Part shown: positions 1-7,740 of the stretch, in pieces
Layout: each line of letters opens with the position of its first letter
Numbering within the stretch: the stretch's first letter is position 1
Source: Entrophospora sp. SA101
Lineage: Eukaryota > Glomeromycota > Glomeromycetes > Entrophosporales > Entrophosporaceae
Direction of reading: 5' to 3'
Assembly (NCBI GenBank): GCA_958430865.1
Contig: CAUDNR010004484.1
Location: 11,380 to 22,043, forward strand
Length of the DNA: 10,664 nt
Program-made: the position numbers and the translations under genes
The notes under the pieces: model-generated
Database searches by the model: none
Told to the model about the DNA's origin: nothing
Seen by the model: only the letters and a program-made list of their open reading frames with translations

Positions 1-74
1 ATAATAAAACCATGAATATTAATTTTGTCTTGACCACGATTAGAAGAAACAATTTCATAAACAGTATTATTCAT
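1..74 (-). CDS. FLYWCH-type zinc finger protein, N-terminal fragment
   Basis: On the minus strand an ATG at 74-72 opens a reading frame that runs off the left edge after 24 codons and a partial one. It begins MNNTVYEIVSSNRGQDKINI and continues HGFI. The pattern of a strand, then S-x-R-G, then a lysine-containing strand and a glycine resembles the first half of FLYWCH zinc fingers, which bind DNA and often accompany MULE-type transposases or occur as small proteins in mycorrhizal fungi. The zinc-binding Cys and His residues would lie beyond the edge, so the call rests on this short stretch and family knowledge from memory. The start is supported by being the first ATG, with A-rich sequence in front of it. 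The region upstream of it (75-250) is AT-rich and holds no other gene. It could equally be a transposon-borne copy. Confidence 0.5.
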   Translation of the reverse strand, partial: MNNTVYEIVSSNRGQDKINIHGFI

Positions 75-250
75 TTTAAAAAGGTAGTAAATATATGTGA
101 TATGATTATGATAAAGTTATTATGATAGTTATTATCAAATTAATTAAGAAAATTTTATTCTGATGTCTTTGCGAATTATAGTTATATTTACAATGAAAAA
201 ATTGTCATGTAGACAACAAGCAAACCATACTCTTTCTGGGTATCAGGTGA

Positions 251-405
251 TTTTAAAACCCATCTTTGTACAAAGTAGGTTTTCGCCAAATTCCTTTATA
301 TTACAAATTAAAAGATGCGCAAAAATTTTGGAAAAAAGAAACACATTTCTAATTGTTTAATAAATCAGATATATTGTATATACTCTTTCGAGTTAGAAAG
401 TGATT
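251..405. repeat. Direct repeat block, copy 1 (longer)
   Basis: This segment is repeated at 438-540. The shared parts are about 50 bp around a CTTTGTACAAAG palindrome followed by a tract containing TTTTCGCCAAATTCC, then about 35 bp containing TTTCTAATTGTTTAATAAATC, then the string TTTCGAGTTAG. Copy 1 carries about 39 bp (301-339) and about 10 bp (near 376-385) that are absent from copy 2. A 65-codon open frame at 163-360 overlaps it but looks non-genic. Confidence 0.85.
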
Positions 406-437
406 GGTAACAATAATTAATTGTTGATTTTAAAATT

Positions 438-540
438 TTTTAAAACTCATCTTTGTACAAAGTAGGTTTTCGCCAAATTCCTTTATAACACATTTCTAAT
501 TGTTTAATAAATCAGATATATTTCGAGTTAGCAAGTGATT
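438..540. repeat. Direct repeat block, copy 2 (shortened)
   Basis: Near-identical to 251-405 in its matching parts, with single substitutions such as C to T in the AAAACYCATC stretch and A to C in GTTAGMAAG. It lacks two internal segments of copy 1. The local duplication followed by deletion, or the reverse, is visible directly. From 541 to 720 only AT-rich sequence is seen. Confidence 0.85.
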
Positions 541-720
541 CCAATTAAAAATTTTTTAAAATTAAATACTAACCAAAATTATCAAATAAATAATGCATCT
601 AAAAAAATAAAAAAAAAAAGTTTATAGCATGCATTGTTATGATGCTAGACAAAAATTGACAAAAATTAAAGTTTTATTTATTTATTTAACACGATATTAT
701 TATTAAAGTATGGCTTTATT

Positions 721-828
721 GTAAGGTTTCTGGTCTAATATAACCTACCTCTATATAAAAAACGTTGAAAACCCCAAATCGACAAAATAGTTTGAGCTTT
801 GAGAAACAGTTTGGGCTAGAAACCTTAC
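721..828. mobile_element. Short inverted-repeat element, MITE-like
   Basis: The segment starts GTAAGGTTTCTGG and its end, read on the opposite strand, is GTAAGGTTTCTAG, so 12 of 13 terminal bases match. The interior of about 80 bp is less AT-rich than its surroundings and has no coding capacity. Flanking bases (TT on both sides) do not give a clear target-site duplication. This is consistent with a miniature inverted-repeat element, but superfamily cannot be assigned. The sequence from 829 to 1200 holds no gene that I can recognise. Confidence 0.5.
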
Positions 829-1200
829 TTGATTGTCAGACCCATTTAATCATACGATTTTAATAATATCAAAAACTAATTTTCAATTTAATGATTTAGC
901 GTAACATATGCATTGCACTGTTTAGTATCTACTACTACCATTTAATTTATTTATTATTAGTATAATTTGCATTTGTATGATTGTAATTAAGAAAGAAAAA
1001 TTCAGGTAAAATCAGAGTGCTAATTAGTTTGCAAGTATACGAATGACTCAAATTTATGTATCATGAAAGGAATATTACCAATTTGTCTGATCCACACACT
1101 CTACAAAAAACAATAATTATTATCAATACTAAAATATTCAACGTCAATATTGTTGCCATCACTATCATCACCTCATTTATCATTAGTACGATACATAAGC

Positions 1201-1309
1201 CGACGAAATGAACTGTCGAAGAAATAATTTTCGACGAAATGAACTTTCGATGAAATGAACTTTCGACGAAGTGATTGTCGACGAAATAATTTTCGACAAA
1301 GTAAACGGG
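1201..1309. repeat. Minisatellite, seven units of 15-16 bp
   Basis: Seven consecutive units begin CGACGAA, CGAAGAA, CGACGAA, CGATGAA, CGACGAA, CGACGAA and CGACAAA. The consensus is CGACGAAATGAACTTT (16 bp), with 15-bp variants such as CGACGAAATAATTTT. TCGA occurs at most unit junctions. The array is notably richer in CG dinucleotides than the surrounding AT-rich DNA. It is not part of a convincing reading frame. The sequence from 1310 to 1799 holds no recognisable gene and includes a T run at about 1731-1747. Confidence 0.9.
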
Positions 1310-1799
1310 ACCGATAACATCAATGTCATATAGAGAATTCTACTAAATTCATTTGATCTTTTGCAATTGACATTTTGTTGTTAGTGATTAATTAATTCAT
1401 TAAGGGGATACAAAAATGATAAACATGATTTTTAGTTCAACTAGAATAGCTCATAAAAAACAACAACTACCCTCTAATAACACTTACTTATGTATAGTAT
1501 CATCAAGTTCTTTAATTGTTTTTTATTTAATAAAATAAACCATCATTTTATCGATTTAGTATAAATTTTCTAAAATAGCAAAATTTTCTGTGGTGAACAA
1601 AGGAAATTCAAATAATTTTAACTTAGACACTGGGTATGATTTGATTACAAATGGAAAATTTCATGTTTCTATATAGAGAAGAAATAAGTATGGATTATTG
1701 AGAAAGTTCTATAAAAAAATAAAATAAAAGTTTTTTTTTTTTTTTTTGGTGTCAATTTTAAATAGTACATAGTTTTTAATTGAAAATAGTTAAACGACA

Positions 1800-2010
1800 T
1801 TAAATTAAAATAACCTTTTGATTAATAAATGTATTGGCATACAAAAACGTGTTTTTAGTCATTAAATTAATGTAATAACTTTTTGTTAAATTTTCTGATG
1901 ATTCAGCTTGTCGAATTAATTCACTTAACAAACGACTTGTATAAAATGGTTCAGGATGATGTTTATGGTTCTTTTTATCCAACTGAAACTTTTCTGATTT
2001 GATGATTTGT
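1800..2010 (-). pseudogene. Orphan terminal exon, kinase-like C-terminal tail
   Basis: On the minus strand an open frame runs from just after a stop codon near 2011 to a TAA at 1802-1800. It contains KSEKFQLDKKNHKHHPEPF followed by YTSRLLSELIRQAESSENL and a tail ending INQKVILI. The HP-x-x-(F/I)YTSRLLS pattern resembles, from memory, the tail that follows the kinase domain in the expanded TKL/Sel1-type kinases of Rhizophagus. A TTTCAG at 1988-1983 could serve as a splice acceptor, in which case the exon starts at 1982. I looked up to about 2340 on the minus strand and found no kinase motifs, no upstream coding exon and no ATG in a suitable place. It is therefore best read as a relic or a duplicated terminal exon. 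A real short protein is less likely. Confidence 0.4.
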
Positions 2011-2253
2011 CTTCACATGTAGAATTTCTTAAATAATTGTCATTATATTAATATATAATATATGCTTTTTTGGTAAATTAACAAGTAACGATATCATTTT
2101 AAACATGACCTGATCAAGACAAAACTTGAAAATCAACAACAATAACTTGATTTTTTTGCATTGGCTGTTCAAATACTCTTGTATGGAAAGTTTTCATTCT
2201 ACTTTTACTGTGTTAAATTTAAATTGGTTTCAAAGTTATTAATAAAAACATTC

Positions 2254-2342
2254 CACGTGTGATCTCACGTTTATAAACTATTAATTGCCCAGACTAAGCT
2301 TTTTAATTCTTAGCATTCCTAATTTGGAGGTTTGGTGACGTC
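2254..2342 (+). promoter_or_regulatory. Possible upstream regulatory sites of the lipase-like gene
   Basis: CACGTG (2254-2259), a bHLH-type E-box core, forms the left part of an inverted repeat ACGTG-N6-CACGT at 2255-2270. A TGACGTC (2336-2342), resembling an ATF/CREB site, follows. Both lie 140-230 bp upstream of the ATG at 2483 in otherwise AT-rich DNA. Their function is inferred only from matching known consensus cores. Confidence 0.25.
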
Positions 2343-2420
2343 TTTAATAAACAAGCAATCACATGCTCATGAACTGATTGTCTAAAAAAAGAAAAGATCT
2401 ATAGAATAATTTTGTTTAAT

Positions 2421-2462
2421 ATGAGGAAACCAAATATTATGATTTTGAAAAAAATATCTTGA
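2421..2462 (+). other. Upstream ORF (13 codons) before the lipase-like gene
   Basis: ATG at 2421 opens a frame reading MRKPNIMILKKIS with stop TGA at 2460-2462, out of frame with the main ATG at 2483 only 20 bp later. If the transcript starts upstream of 2421 this would be an upstream ORF that could reduce translation of the main frame. The transcription start is unknown, so it may lie outside the mRNA. Confidence 0.3.
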
Positions 2463-2482
2463 AAATAATTAAAAATCAAGCT

Positions 2483-3886
2483 ATGCAAGAAGAAAATTAC
2501 TCTAAACTATCTGAAACAATTCAAGAACCATTTACAGAGCATATTGGAAATGAAGAAGCAAAAGTAGAAGAAACATATCAACCTTCAAATTTTTCCGTTC
2601 AATTTTCGAATGTTACTAATGTAACAAAAGTAGGTCTAGATTTTGCAAGTGTTGTTTCCAAAGTTACATTTGATACAATGAAGCTTACAACTCAAACTGG
2701 GCTAGGAATTACCAAGGTGGTGACTGGTACTGTATCAGATAGTTTAATCTCAATAAATAATGCTACAATGAATGCCATTAATAACAATAACGGAGACATT
2801 GATAATAATGGAAATAATGATAATACTGGGTAAGAAAAGTTTTTTATAATTATGATAATGTTGGGGATAATGACAGCCTTTAAAAGGAGATAAATATATA
2901 TGTCTGTATGTGTATATTATTTGATTTCTTGTAAAAAAAATTTTTTTTTTGTCAGATACTCATTTATTCCAATGATAATCGATACATCAACAAATATATT
3001 ACACAAAACATTGTCAATTGCTGAGAATATTGCTTTGTTTGGGATAGATTTGACATCGGATACTATTCAATATAGCTTGGATACAACAACTGATGGTTTA
3101 TCAGTTGTTGAAAGCTTGTTTGGTATATCTGATTCAGCTAAAGCACTTGAAGAATTTGTAACACTTGTTAAACGTGAATGGAGATTTGATGATATTGATG
3201 AAAACAGTTGTGATGATACTATTCACAATAGCGATAGATCTGTAAATAATATCGATGGCGGTGATAGCAGTAATAATTTGGATACTACTAATGATGGTAA
3301 CAATAATAATGTTACAAAATTTAGAACATTACGTATTATGAAGGCACTAATTGTATGGACATTTATACAACACATTACCAGAAAAAGATGGGCGAATAAA
3401 ATCAATGGTAGTTGCGAGAAAATCAAGCATGTAGATTTATGTAATATTGATAAAGATTGGAGAAAATTGAATCTTTATGAAAAATTATATGAAGTGGAAT
3501 GGATACATTTGGAGAACGAGGATGATATTGAAATGACTATAATAAATAATAATTATGATAATGATGATTGTGATTTTGATGATTGTGATGTTGATGTTGA
3601 TGATGGTGGTGGTGATGGCAATAGTGATCGGTATAGTTGTAATAATAGTAGTAATAGTAGTAATAGTAGTAATAGTAGTAATAGTAGTAATAGTAGTAGT
3701 AATAATAGCAATAGTACTGATAATTGTGGCATCAACAGCAACAGCATCAATGACGATGAGATTATGGTGGGTGAAATTGCCACTCCTGACAATGGAATGT
3801 TGGATCAAGAAAATGAAGATTTAAATAATCTATCAAGAATTGAAGAATGGATAAAAAACTGGAAAATTTTGAATAATAACAATTAA
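2483..3886 (+). CDS. Lipase class 3-like protein without catalytic domain
   Basis: Two exons, 2483-2829 and 2956-3886, are joined across an intron with a GTAAG donor at 2830 and a T-run ending GTCAG at 2955. The phases match and give 425 residues. The ATG at 2483 is the first in-frame one. Residues 40-90 and 117-192 form amphipathic, Thr/Ser/Gly-rich segments, and LFGISDSAKALEEFVTLVKR (170-189) resembles, from memory, the conserved region (LFGSTETSRAL...LIKRE) ahead of the catalytic domain of fungal class 3 lipases. KALIVWTFIQHITRKRW may extend that similarity. No GHSLG-type nucleophile elbow is present in the protein or recognisable downstream to about 4700. The rest is low complexity: Asn/Asp near 100-116, acidic near 325-350, then a Ser/Asn run. 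It may be a truncated paralogue or an N-domain-only protein. The stop is clean and I see no frameshift. Confidence 0.6.
3644..3705 (+). repeat. Coding microsatellite (AATAGTAGT)n
   Basis: About six near-perfect 9-bp units encode a repeated Asn-Ser-Ser run inside the lipase-like gene. It follows an aspartate-rich stretch made of GATGATTGTGAT-like codons (about 3555-3620). The 9-bp period preserves frame, so length changes would be tolerated. Long hydrophobic open frames seen in other frames over this tract are by-products of the repeat. Confidence 0.9.
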
Positions 3887-4014
3887 ATAGCCAATTAATT
3901 TAATAATAATAATGCCTTTTGATGTCAAAAATCAAACTCCCAAAAAAATTTTTTTATTAATTTTTTGATTTTATTATTCAAATAAAAAAAAATTGTTGAT
4001 AATTACCTCTAATA

Positions 4015-4085
4015 ATAATAACATTATCTACAGTAAATAATAATAACAACAACAACAAATCTTTATTATTACTATTATTATTATT
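4015..4085. repeat. AAT/ATT trinucleotide tract with foldback potential
   Basis: AATAATAATAAC and AATAATAATAACAACAAC stretches are followed within about 40 bp by TTATTATTACTATTATTATTATT, which is complementary. The transcript of this strand could form a simple hairpin just beyond the lipase-like gene. The spacer 3887-4015 is AT-rich with A and T runs and no gene. Confidence 0.6.
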
Positions 4086-4148
4086 TATTTTCAGATTTTT
4101 TATTATCATATAATCTGATAGATAAATTACACGCATGTCTGTTTTTTA

Positions 4149-4228
4149 TTGGCTAATCTTTATCCATAAAGGTTTTTTTTATCATTACAAATAATAAATA
4201 TTAAAATCTTCCGCCTTCTATAAATATA
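4149..4228 (+). promoter_or_regulatory. Promoter-like segment with CCAAT and TATA elements
   Basis: An inverted CCAAT box (ATTGG near 4149) is followed 70 bp later by TATAAATATA (4219-4228), set in a GC-richer CCGCCTTC context. About 20-40 bp downstream is a CA-rich stretch (CACACGCACACACACAC) and then an A/C-rich leader-like region to 4352. The arrangement resembles a Pol II promoter and 5' UTR, more so than most of this window. The only downstream frame is very short (4353-4442). Confidence 0.4.
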
Positions 4229-4352
4229 CATCTTAACTCCACACGCACACACACACAAAAACTCGTTATCAATCAAAGTTACCTTCCATCAACATATAAT
4301 CAAGGAGTCAGATAATAAAATTATTTGGATTACAAAACTTAATCAAAAACCA

Positions 4353-4442
4353 ATGTTCTTTTATGATGACAAATATGGCAAGGATATAATTCAAAGATCT
4401 GTATTGTTATTTTGGATTGGTTATAACGTATTATTTTATTGA
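4353..4442 (+). CDS. Possible microprotein (29 aa)
   Basis: After the TATA-like element, ATG at 4353 preceded by AAACCA opens a 29-codon frame beginning MFFYDDKYGKDIIQRS and ending in a hydrophobic, aromatic segment before TGA at 4440-4442. Splicing from a weak GTATTA donor at about 4425 to CTATAG at about 4464 would swap the last residues for a longer hydrophobic tail, but the intron would be under 45 bp, shorter than the others here. AATAAA occurs near 4560. I do not recognise the protein. It may be a non-coding transcript or nothing. The spacer from 4443 to 4741 contains no other visible gene. Confidence 0.2.
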   Translation: MFFYDDKYGKDIIQRSVLLFWIGYNVLFY

Positions 4443-4741
4443 TATAAATTTGTATTACTCTATAGATTAAAATGTTATTAGTAACATTAGCTTTAAATAT
4501 TTATTATTCATATTAAACATTTTCCTGTTTTTAAGATAATGAACATGCACAAACTGATAAATAAAAGTTTATATAATGGGAATACACGCCATTGTTTTTC
4601 ATCTAATTATTCAACAGGATTAACCTGTATACTATTCTTTTCCTTCCAAAAATAGTTCTTTTAAACAGTTAAAACACAATAAACAAGAAGGAAATTACTA
4701 TATATGTTGGATACATGTTGGTCATGCGGGGGTGGCTGACT

Positions 4742-4799
4742 CATGTAACCGACTTTATCGAGTTGTCGGAATTTTTAGCCGACTTGTCGAATTTACATG
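4742..4799. repeat. Small imperfect foldback
   Basis: CATGTAA (4742-4748) pairs with TTACATG (4793-4799), and GTTGTCGG (4762-4769) pairs imperfectly with CCGACTTG (4779-4786) around a nine-base AATTTTTAG loop. A second CCGAC at 4749-4753 offers an alternative stem with the same GTCGG. It sits directly against the left end of the Tc1/mariner-like element. Confidence 0.45.
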
Positions 4800-4802
4800 T
4801 TA

Positions 4803-5387
4803 ATGCACCCAAAAAGTATTCGAACGAGGAGGTTTTTTAACATAACTAAAGTACATAAAATCTATGTCACTAGATGGCTTAGGTTTTGACAGTTCTACTT
4901 ATAAAATCTTGGTTTTTTTTTTAATCGTTATTTATGATTTTTAGTTAAAAAAAGACAAACACTGGTCAAAATTTTATTTTTATTTTTTTAATCAGTCTTT
5001 TGAAATACTAAGTGTCTTTGCGATTTTGCAAGAGAACTACCACCTATTCTTAGACCTAAAATTTCCTTCGTTCAGTTTTAGTTAACTCGGAATTTTATTT
5101 TTTTGCCATTTTTAAAAATCAAAAAAATCGTGAAAATTTTTTTTGATCTAATCAATTTTATCGGGAATCAGTTTATTTTTAATAATAAAATTTTTTATTC
5201 ATTAAATTTTGATATAAAATTTCGAGAAACATAAAAATCACAAAGATAAAGAATGATAAAAAAAAGAAATTTTATATCCAGAATCGTCAAAACTTAAGTC
5301 ATATAATGATATAAATTTTATGTACTTTCGTATGTGTCATTTTCATAATTATTAAAACCCCGTTCGAATACTTTTTGGAGGGCAGTG
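4803..5387. mobile_element. Non-autonomous Tc1/mariner-like element (MITE)
   Basis: The right end, read inward on the minus strand from 5387, starts CACTGCCCTCCAAAAAGTAT and continues TCGAACGGGG. The left end reads ATGCACCCAAAAAGTATTCG and then AACGAGG. Both resemble Tc1/mariner termini. The inverted repeats extend well inward: AAAGTACATAAAATYTAT, CTTARGTTTTGAC and ATAAAAT blocks align, giving arms of roughly 150-200 bp with small indels. TA lies immediately outside both ends (4801-4802, 5388-5389), as expected for TA target duplication. The left tip seems to have lost a few bases. The central part (about 5010-5100) has no transposase motif and no long frame, so movement would need a transposase in trans. 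Confidence 0.85.
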
Positions 5388-5952
5388 TATGTGCTGTATA
5401 CGGTAAAATCAACGAAGTTCATCAAGTCGAAATTTTATTATGCTAATATTCAAGTAAAAGTTGCTCGCCTGGTTTTGATGTATTAGTGCGGAAAATTTTA
5501 AGTTCCAATTATTTAAATTAATTAAGATCGCTTCAAGCAAAGCTAGCCATTTTTAAAGTTTCACCTGTAAAACCAATCCGAAAGACCAAATTTATTCCAA
5601 TATACAATTATATTAACTATATTACTATCTCCTCATTATCAAGCTTTAGACAATGCAATAAACATCTCTCCATATACGTTATATCCTTTGATCATGAACT
5701 AACTGGCCAAAAATATAGCATCCCATCCCATGATAGTTAACCATCAATTTACCTATAAGAAAATTTTCATTCACCACGATCATCAAAATTGTACTTGTTC
5801 TTGCATTATGAAATAGTCGCAAGATGGTTTCTGCTTTTTATTATTGGTACCACATTGTAAACCCGTTATTGTTCTGCTATATCCATCAATAAAAAACCAT
5901 TATAAACTTCCACCTAATTAATTTATGATTCCATCATTATGCCATGATAAGA
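5388..5952. other. Intergenic, no gene seen
   Basis: AT-rich sequence with stops in all frames at short intervals. A few GC-richer patches (5460-5500, 5525-5550) carry no recognisable motif. Confidence 0.6.
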
Positions 5953-6240
5953 TTAGCAAACACTATAAGGTTGGCAAGTTACAAAATTTGACAACCCATG
6001 ATTTATGGACCTTATGTAAGTTGATTTCATATTTATATTTATAGATAATCCTGTAGGTGTTAATTTTACAACTGTTGATGTTGACCAATTTAATCCTGAA
6101 ATTTCTTGGTGACATAATTCAATAACGGGGGCATTTGTCGCAGATAAATTCACTTTTACCAAAATTGAAATTTCATGTGATCCACATTTAAACCCACTCA
6201 CATTTACATAGTGATATTTCGAAATATATGTTTTCCAATC
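5953..6240 (-). pseudogene. Orphan exon-like fragment, unknown family
   Basis: On the minus strand, AACTACATAG ending at 6241, preceded by a pyrimidine-rich run, looks like a splice acceptor. The frame that follows is open for 95 codons, starting DWKTYISKYHYVNVSGFKCG and continuing with SHEISILVKVNLSATNAP, to a stop at 5953-5955. Composition is less AT-rich than the flanks and the residues look protein-like (alternating hydrophobic strands, several Cys). No ATG lies in a sensible position and I cannot find a matching upstream exon on the minus strand. I do not recognise the family. It may be a gene relic or the last exon of a gene whose other exons I missed. Confidence 0.3.
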
Positions 6241-6315
6241 CTATGTAGTTGTGAGGATAAAAAAAAGATTTTTTTTTTTTACAAACCAAAATTTGTTTCC
6301 GTTTACTGTTTTATG

Positions 6316-6488
6316 AATGAAATCACTACAATTGGATGAGTTTATTATTATTATATAGTTTGTTAAAAGTAAATTAATAATTTATTTTAATGCTGAAATT
6401 TATTATATATTTTTTCTAACGTGAAACGAGTATTTCTTTATCATTCAACGATGATATAGCTATTTAATTATAAGCAACACAAATAAAA
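6316..6488. repeat. Diverged direct repeat, copy A
   Basis: Shares with 6735-6857 the blocks ACAATTGGATGAG, TAGTTTGTTA, GTAAATTAATAATTTATTTT, ATGCTGAAATT and TTAATTATAAG followed by AACACAAATA, in the same order and orientation. Copy A has about 50 extra bases after the ATGCTGAAATT block. Confidence 0.8.
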
Positions 6489-6734
6489 CAGGGAACGGAT
6501 AAATAATCAGATAATTTGGGATTTTTGATATTTGCATTTTAATTAGCATTAAAATTGATTAAATAGATTTTGGTTCGTAAAAAAATTTTGGGCATTTCTT
6601 CAAACATAATGAAATTCAAAACTGCGTAATGATACACGCATGGCTTTGCCTACACGGAAAAAAAGGACAGGGAAGTTGATCTCATTTAACGTGATACATG
6701 CAGACGTTCTTGGCCCGTCATGGAAATAACGTTA

Positions 6735-6857
6735 ACAATTGGATGAGCCTTTTGTTATTAGTTTGTTAATTACATATATAATTAAAGGTAAATTAATAAT
6801 TTATTTTGATGCTGAAATTCGTTGTATAACTATATTAATTATAAGAACACAAATAGA
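6735..6857. repeat. Diverged direct repeat, copy B
   Basis: Second copy of the block at 6316-6488, with an extra TTACATATATAATTA-type insertion before the GTAAATTAATAA block and lacking the 50-base segment of copy A. The 246 bp between the copies include a GC-richer patch (6630-6725) with no gene that I can support. Confidence 0.8.
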
Positions 6858-7586
6858 ATGTTATTTAAAAATAAAATTTTAACAGTATGGATTTTATAAC
6901 TTTAATGTTACACTTTTAAATTGGCATTCAATCCACTTGTTTCAAGCTTGAATATCACGAATTTGTATCACAAAAATGAAAATTTCTGCCCACATGATAA
7001 TTTTTGTGTTACAATAATTCCACAAAATTTACTGGTTCAATTGCACCATAAGTTGATCTTAAAAATATATAAAAAAAATTACATAAAAAGAAGAATTCTA
7101 CATTTTAAAGTTTTTTTTCTATCTTACGTACTACCATAAAGGGCACACAGCGCAACTAAAAGGTAATTTGTTTACAGGCTAGTATGAGGATGAAAATTCT
7201 TATTTAACCATTTATCATCAAAACAAATATTATATTATGTAGGGAATCAAGTTAATCATCATCATGATATGATTACTTTACATTCAATTGCATTGGAAGT
7301 TTTTAATATTTTAAACAAGTAGATATTCTCTCTTGTATTTTGTTTTGCGTTGTAAAAAAAATTTTCAACTGGGATGAAAAAAAGGGTATGACTAGATTTA
7401 CACACGGTATGATAACTTTTCTGTGTTCTGATCCGAGGTCCTGTCTAGTTGATCAACAAATTTTAAAATCCAACCGAAGCTATGGTCGTAAAAACTTTGT
7501 CGGCTAAAATTTTTTGTTTTAGTATTTAAAAGCTTCTTTTTTAACTTCTATTATAAAAAGACGATCTGCACCGTATTAAATTTTAC
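6858..7586. other. Intergenic, no gene seen
   Basis: AT-rich spacer upstream of the dioxygenase gene. A 72-codon open frame at 6921-7139 has no recognisable features and a biased Lys/Phe/Leu composition typical of chance frames in AT-rich DNA. Confidence 0.6.
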
Positions 7587-7595
7587 TATATATAA
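7587..7595 (+). promoter_or_regulatory. TATA-like element of the dioxygenase gene
   Basis: TATATATAA lies about 145 bp upstream of the ATG at 7741, followed by a pyrimidine/CAT-rich leader (7613-7655) and an A-rich run directly before the start codon. It is the best core-promoter candidate for this gene, though simple TA runs are common in this DNA. Confidence 0.4.
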
Positions 7596-7740
7596 CTCAA
7601 TCAAATTATTTTTCATCTATTATCATCCATCATCTATCCATTACCCATCATCTGTAATTAAACAAATATTTTACAAAATACTTTAACAAATAATAATAAA
7701 CATTTTTAATTTTAAAATCCATAAAAAAAAAAAAATAAAT

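Noticed and set aside
163..360. 65-codon open frame on the plus strand
   Set aside because: It overlaps a duplicated repeat, copy 2 does not preserve the frame, and it has no recognisable motif.
3223..3824. Several long open frames on both strands, including Leu, Ile/Thr or Val/Ile runs
   Set aside because: They are by-products of the GAT/AGT/AAT coding repeats of the lipase-like gene in other frames.
3887..4800. A missing catalytic exon of the lipase-like gene
   Set aside because: No frame carries a GHSLG-like motif or a good exon, and the end of the gene has no convincing donor. A weak GGTGGGTGAA near 3764 lies within continuing coding sequence.
6600..6735. Minus-strand exon after a CTTTTTTTCCGTGTAG acceptor-like tract
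   Set aside because: The frames that follow close within about 30 codons and no partner exon or motif was found.
6921..7139. 72-codon open frame
   Set aside because: No motif, biased composition typical of AT-rich chance frames, and no promoter or splice context.
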